Shown here piece by piece: positions 20,323 to 28,950 of a DNA stretch of 49,035 bases. Within the stretch, counting starts at the first letter, position 1; every line of letters begins with the position of its first letter. A program made the position numbers and the translations under genes. Source of the DNA: Pseudomonadota bacterium (GTDB lineage Bacteria; Pseudomonadota; Alphaproteobacteria; Rhizobiales; Beijerinckiaceae); NCBI GenBank assembly GCA_021780435.1, contig JAJXYV010000071.1:1-49035 (forward strand), in the 5' to 3' direction. The notes beneath the pieces are model-generated. The model did no database searches. It saw only the letters and a list, made by a program, of their open reading frames with translations, and had not been told where the DNA came from.

Positions 20323-22125
20323 ATGACCGACGCTCCCAAAGCCAAATCCTCGCCGCGCGATTCGCTGAAATCCCTCGCGCCCATCCTGCCCTACGCCCGC
20401 CGCCGGCTCGGCTGGATCATGGCCGCGGTCGCCGCGCTGACCCTGGCTTCCGGCGCGACGCTGGTGATGCCGCTCGCGGTGCGCGGGATGATCGACCGCG
20501 GCTTTGCCGCCGATCACGCCGGTGTGGTCAATTCCTATTTTCTTGTCCTGATCGCCGTTGTCGCTCTTCTGGCGCTCGCCTCGGCCACCCGCTATTTCCT
20601 GGTCATGACGCTTGGCGAGCGCATCGTCGCCGACCTGCGCGAGGATGTCTTCGCCCACATGACCCGGCTCGATCCGGCCTTTTACGACACTGCCCAGACT
20701 GGCGAGTTGGTGTCGCGCCTGACCGCCGACACCACCCAGATCAAGGCGGCCTTCGGCTCCTCGGCCTCCGTCGCCCTGCGCAATCTGTTCATGTTCGTCG
20801 GCGCGATCGGGCTGATGGTCTTCACCAGCCCGAAATTGTCGGCCCTCGTCCTGGTCGCCATTCCGATCATCGTCGTGCCGCTCGTCACCGCCGGGCGCTC
20901 CGTGCGCGGCCGCTCGCGCGCGGCGCAGGACACGCTCGCCGACGCCAGCGCCTTCGCCGCCGAAAATCTCGGCGCCTTGCGCACCATGCAGGCCTTCAAC
21001 GCGGAAGAATTTTCGACCCGGCGTTTCTCCGCGGCGGCCGAAGGCGCCTATGCCGCCGCCCGCGACGCGGTCAAGGCGCGCGCCCTCCTCACCGCCTTCG
21101 CGATCTTCCTGGCTTTCGCCAGCGTGGTCGGCGTGTTGTGGCTCGGCGCCCATGACGTGCTCGCCGGGCGCATGTCCGGGGGCCAGCTGTCGCAATTCGT
21201 GCTCTATGCCGTGCTCGCCGCGAGTTCGCTCGGGCAATTGTCGGAAGTCTGGAACGAAATTTCCGCCGCCGCCGGCGCCGCGGGGCGCATCGCTGAAATC
21301 CTTGGCGAGAAGCCCCTGATCGCCGCCCCGGCGAAGCCGACCAAAATGCCCGAGCCGGCGCGTGGCGAGATCACCTTCGAGCGGGTCGGCTTCGCTTATC
21401 CCACGCGGCGGGACCGGACGGTTTTCGAGGACCTCTCCTTCACAATCGCGCCGGGCGAGAAGGTGGCGATTGTCGGGCCGTCGGGCGCCGGAAAATCGAC
21501 GCTGTTCCAGCTCCTGATGCGCTTCTACGACCCGGTCTCCGGCGTCGTCTGCGTCGACGGGCTCGACGCGCGCGCGGTCGATCCGGCGGATCTGCGCCGT
21601 CGCGTGGCTCTCGTGCCGCAGGATCCGGTGATCTTTTCCGGCTCGGTCGCCGATAACATCGCCTATGGCGCGCCGCAGGCGCCAGCGGTGGCGATCGAGG
21701 CGGCGGCGGAGCGCGCCGCGGCCGGAGATTTCGTCCGCGCCCTGCCGCAGGGCTACGCGACCTTGCTGGGCGAGCGCGGGGTGACGCTCTCCGGCGGCCA
21801 GCGCCAGCGCCTGGCCATCGCCCGCGCCATTTTGAAGAACGCGCCGATCCTGCTGCTCGACGAAGCGACGTCGGCCCTCGACGCCGAAAATGAAATCCTC
21901 GTGCAAAAGGCGCTGGACGAGCTGATGCAAGGCCGCACCACCTTGATCATCGCCCATCGTCTGGCGACGGTTCTCGCCGCCGACCGCATTCTGGTCATGG
22001 AGGGCGGGCAGATTGTCGAACAGGGAACCCATGCCGAGCTTGTCGCCCGCGACGGGCTTTACGCCCGCCTCGCGCGGCTGCAGTTCGACGCCGGCGCCAA
22101 GGGGCTTGAGCCGGCGGCCGGCTAG
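20323..22125 (+). CDS. ABC exporter, fused permease and ATPase (MsbA/LipA-exporter-like)
   Basis: ABC membrane domain then Walker A GPSGAGKSTLFQLL, signature TLSGGQRQRLAIARAIL, Walker B ILLLDEATSALD. Confidence 0.93.
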   Translation: MTDAPKAKSSPRDSLKSLAPILPYARRRLGWIMAAVAALTLASGATLVMPLAVRGMIDRGFAADHAGVVNSYFLVLIAVVALLALASATRYFLVMTLGERIVADLREDVFAHMTRLDPAFYDTAQTGELVSRLTADTTQIKAAFGSSASVALRNLFMFVGAIGLMVFTSPKLSALVLVAIPIIVVPLVTAGRSVRGRSRAAQDTLADASAFAAENLGALRTMQAFNAEEFSTRRFSAAAEGAYAAARDAVKARALLTAFAIFLAFASVVGVLWLGAHDVLAGRMSGGQLSQFVLYAVLAASSLGQLSEVWNEISAAAGAAGRIAEILGEKPLIAAPAKPTKMPEPARGEITFERVGFAYPTRRDRTVFEDLSFTIAPGEKVAIVGPSGAGKSTLFQLLMRFYDPVSGVVCVDGLDARAVDPADLRRRVALVPQDPVIFSGSVADNIAYGAPQAPAVAIEAAAERAAAGDFVRALPQGYATLLGERGVTLSGGQRQRLAIARAILKNAPILLLDEATSALDAENEILVQKALDELMQGRTTLIIAHRLATVLAADRILVMEGGQIVEQGTHAELVARDGLYARLARLQFDAGAKGLEPAAG

Positions 22126-22177
22126 CGCGTTCTGCTATGCGGGCGGCGAAATCGCCCCAACCGGACAGGAGGAGCCG

Positions 22178-22486
22178 ATGTCAATCTTTGCGACGCCGCA
22201 TTCGGCGCGGACCCATCGCAACGGGCGCCCGACCCGCGCCGCCCTGGTCGCGGCCGCTCTCCTGGCGCCCCTTCTCCTCTCGGCCTGCATGAGCACGCAG
22301 ACCAGCGGCAGGCGCCCCGTCGCCGGAAGGCCGACCTCCGGCTATGGCGTCCCCGACTGGGTCTCGCGCGAATGCCGACCGGCGACCGGGCCTGAAATCA
22401 TCGCCCGGATGGCCGGACCGGGCGACTATTTCTACCGCGACAGCGGCGATTTCTGCTATTTCGACCGGCGCCCCGGCGTGCTCTGA
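22178..22486 (+). CDS. Small putative lipoprotein of unknown function
   Basis: MSIFATPHSARTHRNGRPTRAALVAAALLAPLLLSACMSTQ...: signal with lipobox LSAC; RBS GGAGG; 102 aa. Confidence 0.6.
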   Translation: MSIFATPHSARTHRNGRPTRAALVAAALLAPLLLSACMSTQTSGRRPVAGRPTSGYGVPDWVSRECRPATGPEIIARMAGPGDYFYRDSGDFCYFDRRPGVL

Positions 22487-22515
22487 TCCCCGGGGCAGGA
22501 CCGGGCGCGCGAGGC

Positions 22516-23724
22516 TTACAGGAAGCTGAAAGGCGTCTTTTCGCTGGCGCGCCAGGCTGCGCCGCCGATCACAGCCTCGGGCGGGGTTTCCTGCCGCGCT
22601 TTGCGGAGGGCCGCCTCGATGCGGCGGTCGCGCAGGCGATGGCGCCTGTCGAGGCCGATGTCGGCCAGCGCCGGGCACGGCTCGCCGAAGACCTTTTCGT
22701 AAAGCTCCGTCATCATGCCGTAGCGCCCGGCCATCAACGTGTTGCAGGCGCCCTTGACCGCGACGACGTCGTCCGCGCCGCGCATGTGGAGCGAGGTCAC
22801 CAGCATGACCGAAATGGCGTGCAGCACGTCATAGCGGACATGGGCGATGAAGACCTCGAGGTGATGCGGCGTCAGCGCCATTTTTTCCCGCAGGTCGGCG
22901 CGGATGAAGCCGCCGAGCAGCAGGCTGAAGAATTCCGGCACGCCCCATTCCATGCCGAGTCCGACGGAAGCAAGCGCCTCCAGCGGCGTGAAGGCCTTGT
23001 CGCCGGCGAGCAGGCGCTGGGTCAGGACATTGTCGGCGACGCCAGGCAGCATGGGCGCGTCCTGCGCCTCGGCCGAAACGCCGAGCCCCTCGAAGAACTG
23101 GCGATACATCGCGATATGGGTGCGCGCGAAGAGCAAGTGGCCGAGCTGCGGGTAATCCTCGACCTCGTGGACGCCGACGCCATATTCGTCGGCGACGAGT
23201 TGGGCGAGGGAAATCTGGGTGATTTCGGAAATGCGTTCGTTGAGCGGGCCATAGGGCAAGCCCATCAGCCCGTGGAAGCGGCCGATGGCCGCGGCGACGC
23301 ATTGGCGGGTGTTCTTGATCTGGTTGAAATAATGGATCGAGAAGTCGCGCAGCTGGTCGAGCGTGGCGCGGCCCTCGAACACCCGGACGAAAAAGGGATG
23401 GAGCCAGACCGGATGGCTCATCACATGGTCGTGGAGGTCCAGAAAAAGCTCGGCGAGCGCGCCGGGCCGGAACAGGGGAATGTCGTGCAGCGGATTGCCT
23501 GCGGGAGCGCGGTCGCGCAAGCCGGCGAACATTCGGTGCAAGGCCGACGCCGGCGCCTCGATCTCCGCGACCATGTGCAGGAAGTCGCGCCTCTGGCTGT
23601 CGCGCATCGAGTCGAGCAGGCCGCGGGCGTCCAGCTGGAGCAGGTTTTCAAGCGGATGGACCGTCGGCGGGACGAGAATCCGGCCGTTCTGCGAACTGGC
23701 CAGCGGATTCGTGTGAAGGGTCAT
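22516..23724 (-). CDS. Heme-oxygenase-like diiron-type / iron-containing redox enzyme (TenA/PqqC superfamily fold)
   Basis: HPFFVRVFEGRATLDQLRDFSIHYFNQIKNTRQCVAAAIGR, ADEYGVGVHEVEDYPQLGHLLF and C-terminal FIAHVRYDVLHA (HxxxDxxH) match the heme-oxygenase-like iron enzyme pattern. Confidence 0.72.
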   Translation of the reverse strand: MTLHTNPLASSQNGRILVPPTVHPLENLLQLDARGLLDSMRDSQRRDFLHMVAEIEAPASALHRMFAGLRDRAPAGNPLHDIPLFRPGALAELFLDLHDHVMSHPVWLHPFFVRVFEGRATLDQLRDFSIHYFNQIKNTRQCVAAAIGRFHGLMGLPYGPLNERISEITQISLAQLVADEYGVGVHEVEDYPQLGHLLFARTHIAMYRQFFEGLGVSAEAQDAPMLPGVADNVLTQRLLAGDKAFTPLEALASVGLGMEWGVPEFFSLLLGGFIRADLREKMALTPHHLEVFIAHVRYDVLHAISVMLVTSLHMRGADDVVAVKGACNTLMAGRYGMMTELYEKVFGEPCPALADIGLDRRHRLRDRRIEAALRKARQETPPEAVIGGAAWRASEKTPFSFL

Positions 23725-24209
23725 GAAGGCGGCGTTTCCCGGGTTTTGAGGCCTGCCGAAGATGGGGGCCGCCATTCGAGGGTCAAGGTCGGCAGGCCGG
23801 AAAGCGGGTTGCGGCCTTTACCGACGCGCTCGAAACCTTCGCGGCGATAAAAGGCGAGCGCGCGGCCGTTGTCGGCATTGACGTCGAGGCGCAGCCCGGC
23901 CGGGCAGGCTTCTTTGGCCTGTCCAAGCAAGGCTTTTGCCGCGCCCGTGCCGAACGCGCGGGGATGCGCCGCGATCTGCTCCAGCCAGCTCCGGGCGGGA
24001 TCGAACAGGACGAAGCCGACTGGGCCGGCCGCGTCGGCGGCGACGACGATCCGCGCGCCTCCCGCAAGTGAATCCTTGAACAATCCGGCGAGCCAGGGCG
24101 TGCGCGCGGTGAAATCGATGTCCGGGCGCGCCAGGCTCCAGGTCTCGATCCACAGGGCGAGAAGGTCCGGCCAGTCAGCGTCCTCATAGGGGCGAAGCGA
24201 AAGGGTCAT
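23721..24209 (-). CDS. GNAT-family N-acetyltransferase
   Basis: MTLSLRPYEDADWPDLLALW...GFVLFDPARSWLEQIAAHPRAFGTGAAKALLGQAKEACPAGLRLDVNADNGRALAFYRREGFERVGKG. Confidence 0.85.
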   Translation of the reverse strand: MTLSLRPYEDADWPDLLALWIETWSLARPDIDFTARTPWLAGLFKDSLAGGARIVVAADAAGPVGFVLFDPARSWLEQIAAHPRAFGTGAAKALLGQAKEACPAGLRLDVNADNGRALAFYRREGFERVGKGRNPLSGLPTLTLEWRPPSSAGLKTRETPPS

Positions 24210-24219
24210 CGCCCGAACG

Positions 24220-25206
24220 TCACCGGTCGGTGATCTTGAGTTCGATGCGGCGGTTGCGGCGCAGGGCCTCGTCGCTGTCGCCTTCGTCGATCGGCTGGAA
24301 TTCGCCGAAGGCGCCGGCCAGGATGTGCCGGGGCGGAAAGCCCTTGCCGACCAGATATTGCACAACCGCTATGGCGCGGGCGGCGGAGAGGTCCCAGTTG
24401 GACTTGAACTGCGGCGATGAAATCGGCTTTTTGTCGGTATGGCCGTCGACCCGCAGCACCCATGCGATTTCCGGCGGAATCTCCTTCGCCATTTGGGCGA
24501 GCGCTGCGTAGACCTTGTCGATCTCCGCCTTGCCTTCCGGCGTCAGGTCGGCCTGGCCGCTGGCGAAAAGCACTTCGGTCGGGAGGACGAAGCGGTCGCC
24601 GACGATCTTCACGTCGGGCCGGTCGGCGAGGATTTCGCGCAGGCGTCCAAAGAAATCCGAGCGGTAGCGCGCCAACTCCTGGACCTTCTGGGCCAAAGCG
24701 ACATTGAGCCGCGAGCCGAGATCGGCGATGCGCTCCTGGTTTTCCTTGTCCTTGGCTTCCTGGGCCGAGAGCGCCTCCTGCACCGCCGCAAGCTGGCTGC
24801 GCAGGGCGGCGATCTGCTGGTTGAGGAACTCCACCTGCGCCGCGGCTTTCGCCGAAATCTGCTTTTCCGCATCGAGACTGGCGGCGGCGGCGCCGGCGCC
24901 CGCGGCCAGCGCGTCGCGCTCCTTGCGCGTGGCCTCGAGCGTTGCGGTCAGCGCCGCCAGGCTTTGCTGGGCCTGTTCCTTGCCGCCCTTTTCCATCGAC
25001 AGGATCGCCGTCAGCTCCTCGATCTGCTTGTTGAGCCGCGTCAGCGCCGCGTCCTTGCCGCCGACGTCGCGCGACAGGAAATATTGCGCCATGACGAAGA
25101 CGGAGAGGAGGAAGGTGAAGACGAGCAGGAGGGTCGAAAGCGCATCCACGAAGCCCGGCCAGTAGTTCATGGCCGGCGGTCGGCGGCGGGCGCGCGAGAG
25201 CGGCAT
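24220..25206 (-). CDS. MotB-like OmpA-domain peptidoglycan-binding protein
   Basis: One N-terminal TM WPGFVDALSTLLLVFTFLLSVFVMAQYFL, long coiled coil, C-terminal OmpA-like domain WVLRVDGHTDKKPI...NWDLSAARAIAVVQYLVGKGFPPRHILAGAFGEFQPI. Confidence 0.88.
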   Translation of the reverse strand: MPLSRARRRPPAMNYWPGFVDALSTLLLVFTFLLSVFVMAQYFLSRDVGGKDAALTRLNKQIEELTAILSMEKGGKEQAQQSLAALTATLEATRKERDALAAGAGAAAASLDAEKQISAKAAAQVEFLNQQIAALRSQLAAVQEALSAQEAKDKENQERIADLGSRLNVALAQKVQELARYRSDFFGRLREILADRPDVKIVGDRFVLPTEVLFASGQADLTPEGKAEIDKVYAALAQMAKEIPPEIAWVLRVDGHTDKKPISSPQFKSNWDLSAARAIAVVQYLVGKGFPPRHILAGAFGEFQPIDEGDSDEALRRNRRIELKITDR

Positions 25207-26096
25207 CAGCGCGGCTCCTGCTTCTCGCCGGCGAGACGCGCCTCGAGAGCCGCCTGGAGCCGGGCCTGGCGCTCCGCCTGCGCCTCGACCCAGTCGCGGA
25301 TCATCTGCTGCTCCTGGCGCATGTGCCGCACCAAGGCCTGAAGCCCGGTCGCCAGCCCTTCCAGAGCCTCGGAGCCCTCCGGTCCCGCCCGCGGCGCGCC
25401 GGCCGCCTCGACATCGGCGGAAAGCCGGTCCTCAAGCTCCGTATAGAAGCGGCCCTGCGCCTGTCCGGCCTGGAGATCGAGGAAGCCCAGCACCAGCGAG
25501 CCGGCGAGGCCGAACAGCGAGGAGGTGAAGGCGAGGCTCATGCCGGCGAGCGGCCGGGCGAGGCCGGTCTTGAGATCGTTGAACAGCGAAGCCGTTTCGC
25601 CGCCGCCCTGGAGCGAGGCGATCACCCCGCCAATCGAGGCGACCGTCTCCAGCAGGCCCCAGAAGGTGCCGAGCAGGCCGAGAAAGACCAGAAGGCCGGT
25701 GAGATAGCGCGAGGTTTCCCGTCCCTCGTCGAGGCGGGTCGCGACCGAATCCAGCACCAGGCGCAGGATCTGCGGCGAGAGCGGCGCCTTCCCCTCCACC
25801 CCGACGATTCGCGCCATCGGCGCGAGCAGAACGGGCGACCGCGCGGGGGCGCCGTCGTTGCGCGCGTTGACCCAGGCGATTTCCCGGTAGAGCCGCAGGA
25901 CCTGGCCGATCGCGATGAGGATGCCGAGCGCCGCCGCCCCGAGGATTACGCCGTTGAGCCCGGGATTGGCCATGAAGGCGCGTTCGACCTGGGCGTGCAG
26001 AATGAAGGCGACAAAGCCGACCAGAATGAGAAAGACCGCCATCCGCACGAGGAAAATCGTGGGGGAGGACAGGCGATAGACGTCTTTGTCCGACAT
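25206..26096 (-). CDS. MotA/TolQ/ExbB-like proton channel family protein
   Basis: TMs at N-terminus; LTGLLVFLGLLGTFWGLLETVASI and GLARPLAGMSLAFTSSLFGLAGSLVLGFLDLQ match MotA/TolQ helices; 1-nt overlap with the MotB-like gene. Confidence 0.87.
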   Translation of the reverse strand: MSDKDVYRLSSPTIFLVRMAVFLILVGFVAFILHAQVERAFMANPGLNGVILGAAALGILIAIGQVLRLYREIAWVNARNDGAPARSPVLLAPMARIVGVEGKAPLSPQILRLVLDSVATRLDEGRETSRYLTGLLVFLGLLGTFWGLLETVASIGGVIASLQGGGETASLFNDLKTGLARPLAGMSLAFTSSLFGLAGSLVLGFLDLQAGQAQGRFYTELEDRLSADVEAAGAPRAGPEGSEALEGLATGLQALVRHMRQEQQMIRDWVEAQAERQARLQAALEARLAGEKQEPR

Positions 26097-26214
26097 TTCC
26101 GGCGCTCTCTTCGGGTTCCGCGCGGCGTCTAGGTTGACCGCAACAAGAGCGCAAATTCAAGACGAATCGTGGCTGCCGCCGCGCGAAGAACGCGCGCAAT
26201 CCTTTAGAGCCGGC

Positions 26215-27006
26215 TCAGGCCTTCTTGATCAGGTCGAGCAACTGCTTCTGGATCTGTTCGTTGCCGCAGCAGACCGAGCCCGAGCCGAGGATGTTCTGGC
26301 CGCCGTCGGCGTCGGTGAGATAGCCGCCGGCCTCGCGCACCAGCACGAGGCCCGCCGCCATGTCCCAGCTCTTGAGGCCGCGCTCCCAGAAGCCGTCGAA
26401 ACGACCGGCGGCGACAAAGGCGAGGTCGAGCGCGGCGGCGCCCAGCCTGCGGACGCCGCCGGCGCGGGTCATGACCGAGGCCAGCTCCGCCTTGAAGCGC
26501 GGATGGATCGCAGCCTTGGCGAGCGGGGGGATGCCGGTCGCGATCAGGCCTTCGGCGACGTCGCGGCGCGCGGCGACCCGGATGCGGCGGTTGTTGTAAT
26601 AGGCGCCTTGGCCTTTCTCGGCGACGAAAATGTCGTCGGTCGCCGGATTGTAGATCACGCCGGCGACGAGCTGGCCCTCGCGCTCCAGTCCGATCGACAC
26701 CGCGAAGATCGGCAGGCCATGGAGGAAATTGGTCGTGCCGTCGAGCGGGTCGATGTACCAGGTGTGGCTCTTGTCGGCGCCTTCGACCACGCCGCCTTCC
26801 TCCATCACGAAGCCATAGCCGGGACGCGCCTTGGACAATTCCTCGAAAATGATTTTTTCGGCCTTCTTGTCGGCGACGGTGACGAAATCGCCGGGCCCCT
26901 TGACCGAAACCTGGAGATTCTCGACCTCGCCGAAATCCCTCTTCAGGCTGCGCCCGGCCTTCAGCGCGGCGGCGGTCATCACATTCATCAGGGCGGAATT
27001 GATCAT
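26215..27006 (-). CDS. suhB: Inositol monophosphatase family protein (SuhB-like)
   Basis: DFVTVADKKAEKIIFEEL...YIDPLDGTTNFLHGLPIFAVSIGLE...KSWDMAAGLVLVREAGGYLTD. Confidence 0.92.
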   Translation of the reverse strand: MINSALMNVMTAAALKAGRSLKRDFGEVENLQVSVKGPGDFVTVADKKAEKIIFEELSKARPGYGFVMEEGGVVEGADKSHTWYIDPLDGTTNFLHGLPIFAVSIGLEREGQLVAGVIYNPATDDIFVAEKGQGAYYNNRRIRVAARRDVAEGLIATGIPPLAKAAIHPRFKAELASVMTRAGGVRRLGAAALDLAFVAAGRFDGFWERGLKSWDMAAGLVLVREAGGYLTDADGGQNILGSGSVCCGNEQIQKQLLDLIKKA

Positions 27007-27164
27007 CGGGGAGGTCCGGGCGGGTCGGTCGAAAGTCGAAGCTGACATGCCCCGGCGCGGCGTGAAGGTCAACCTTTAAGCTGCGGTTAGTTAGGTCGAA
27101 GGCGATGTGCTGCCCGCATAGGGCGCGCCGCCGCCTTGGCGGCGAGGCGCAAGTTCTGCGGCGA

Positions 27165-27725
27165 CTACTCGCCGAGCGGCGCGATCGCGACGCTTTCCGA
27201 CAGTTCCGGATCCGAGCCGAAATCGTCGACGGAGGACAAGGCGAGCAATTCCATCAACCGCCGCCGGGCGCGATTGACCCGGCTCTTGATCGTGCCAACC
27301 GCGCAGCCGCAGATTTCCGCTGCTTCTTCATAGGAAAAGCCGGAGGCGCCGATGAGGACCAGGGCTTCGCGCTGATCGGCGGGCAGGCGATCGAGATGGG
27401 CGCGGAAATCGACGAAGTCGAGGTGGGCCATCTGGTCCGGCATGGCTACGAGCCGGCTGGCGGCCTCGCCGTCCACGTCCTGAACCTCGCGGCGGGCCTT
27501 GCGATACTGGCTGAAGAAGGTGTTGCGCATGATGGTGAAGAGCCAGGCGCGCATATTGGTCCCTTCCTCGAAGGAAGAGGCGTTGGCCCAGGCTTTCATC
27601 AATGTGTCCTGCACGAGGTCGTCGGCGCGGTCTTCGGCGCCGGCGAGCGACAAGGCGAATGCGCGCAGCGAGGGCAGCTCCGCGAGCAGCAGGTCCTTCA
27701 GGCTGAGCCTGGCCTTTTCATTCAT
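27165..27725 (-). CDS. ecfG: ECF sigma factor EcfG (general stress response)
   Basis: LPSLRAFALSLAGAEDRADDLVQDTLMKAWANASSFEEGTNMRAWLFTIMRNTFFSQYRKARREVQD..LPADQREALVLIGASGFSYEEAAEICGCAVGTIKSRVNRARRRL; adjacent to nepR and phyR. Confidence 0.93.
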   Translation of the reverse strand: MNEKARLSLKDLLLAELPSLRAFALSLAGAEDRADDLVQDTLMKAWANASSFEEGTNMRAWLFTIMRNTFFSQYRKARREVQDVDGEAASRLVAMPDQMAHLDFVDFRAHLDRLPADQREALVLIGASGFSYEEAAEICGCAVGTIKSRVNRARRRLMELLALSSVDDFGSDPELSESVAIAPLGE

Positions 27726-27946
27726 GCGGCGCCGGCCTTGTCTGCCCCCGCCTTGGCATGGTCGCTGACCTGGCCTTGCGGGACCTCGCCCGCCTCCAGC
27801 TGGTCGAGCAGAAGCTTGAACCTCTCCGGCACGGGTTCGCGGGTCATGGCGTCGTACATGGTCCGCAATTGTTTTCCGATGTGGGCCTGGAGGAGGGGTT
27901 CAAGCGTCGGTTCGACCTTATTCTTGTCCTTGTCGCTTTCGGTCAT
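27722..27946 (-). CDS. nepR: NepR anti-sigma factor
   Basis: LLQAHIGKQLRTMYDAMTREPVPERFKLLLDQLE is the NepR core; ATGA overlap with ecfG. Confidence 0.92.
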   Translation of the reverse strand: MTESDKDKNKVEPTLEPLLQAHIGKQLRTMYDAMTREPVPERFKLLLDQLEAGEVPQGQVSDHAKAGADKAGAA

Positions 27947-28015
27947 CAGCCGCCAATCCTCGCTCTCGCCGGCAGAGGTTGTCCGAATGGGGATCCGACG
28001 GCGCGTCCCGCCGTA

Positions 28016-28040
28016 AACGCCACTCGCGCATATTTGTTCC
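28016..28040 (-). promoter_or_regulatory. EcfG-dependent promoter of nepR-ecfG
   Basis: Reverse strand GGAAC-AAATATGCGCGAGTGG(16)-CGTT, matching the GGAAC-N16/17-CGTT general stress response consensus, upstream of nepR. Confidence 0.85.
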
Positions 28041-28124
28041 CCAGGATCTATAATGAAATGATTTTTCGCGCTAGGATACTGCTACGTCCACGATCAAACC
28101 GAGGCCGGACGGCCTGAGGCTGAC

Positions 28125-28925
28125 ATGTCCCTGTCCAGTCTGATTGGTCCAGAAATCCCTTACCTGCGCCGCTACGCCCGGGCGCTGTCGGGCTCGCAGG
28201 CGAGCGGCGACGCCTATGTCTCGGCCGTCCTGGAGGCGCTGCTGGCCGACCCCGGCCTGTTCGACCGCGAGGCTGAGCCGCGCGAGGAAGTCTACCGGTT
28301 GTTCTCGCGCCTGTGGAACGCCATGCCGATCAACGGCGTGGCCGAGGCCGTCAAACCGGCGACGCTGACCGACCGCCGCCTCGAGGCCATCACGCCTTTG
28401 CCGCGCCAGGCTTTTCTGCTGACCGCCGTGGAAGGCTTCGGCCGCGAAGGCGCGGCGCGCGTGATCGGGGTCGAGCCCGATGCGCTTGATCGGCTGATCG
28501 AAGTCGCCGGCCGCGAGATCGGCGCGCAAGTCGCCTCGACCGTGGCGATCATCGAGGACGAGCCGCTGATCGCCATGGATCTCGAGACGCTGGTCGAAAG
28601 CCTCGGCCATCGGGTCGTCGGCATGGCGCGCACGCGCGCTGAGGCCGTTGCGCTGGCGCGTTCGACGCGACCGGGCCTCGTGCTCGCCGACATTCGGCTC
28701 GCCGACGGCAGCTCCGGTCTCGACGCGGTCAATGAAATCCTGGAAAGCATGGGCGTTCCGGTGATCTTCATCACCGCCTATCCGGAATCGCTCTTGACCG
28801 GCCAGCGGCCCGAACCGGCCTTCCTGATCTCGAAGCCCTTCCGCGCGGAAACCGTCAAGGCCACCGTCAGCCAGGCCCTGTTCTTCAACGAACTGGCTCA
28901 GCCGGCGCAGCGGCGTTCCGCCTGA
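28125..28925 (+). CDS. phyR: PhyR-type response regulator (sigma-like domain plus receiver)
   Basis: N-terminal ECF-like domain SLIGPEIPYLRRYARALSGSQASGDAYV...; C-terminal receiver VAIIEDEPLIAMDLETLVESLGHRVVGMARTRAEAV..PGLVLADIRLADGSSGLDAV..VIFITAYPE..ISKPF. Confidence 0.95.
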   Translation: MSLSSLIGPEIPYLRRYARALSGSQASGDAYVSAVLEALLADPGLFDREAEPREEVYRLFSRLWNAMPINGVAEAVKPATLTDRRLEAITPLPRQAFLLTAVEGFGREGAARVIGVEPDALDRLIEVAGREIGAQVASTVAIIEDEPLIAMDLETLVESLGHRVVGMARTRAEAVALARSTRPGLVLADIRLADGSSGLDAVNEILESMGVPVIFITAYPESLLTGQRPEPAFLISKPFRAETVKATVSQALFFNELAQPAQRRSA

Positions 28926-28950
28926 GCGAGCCCGGCTCGGCCGCGGGGCG

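Noticed and set aside
20134-22032. 632-aa reverse ORF antisense to the ABC exporter
   Set aside because: Shadow ORF; the forward strand has Walker A/B and signature motifs.
24220-26096. Zorya-like defence system (ZorA/ZorB-type MotA/MotB pair)
   Set aside because: No ZorC, ZorD or ZorE-like genes nearby; neighbours are GNAT and suhB housekeeping-type genes. A general envelope motor is more likely.
27076-27090. CtrA-like site TTAA-N7-TTAG upstream of suhB
   Set aside because: Only a near match (TTAG rather than TTAA) and such sites occur by chance; no supporting context.
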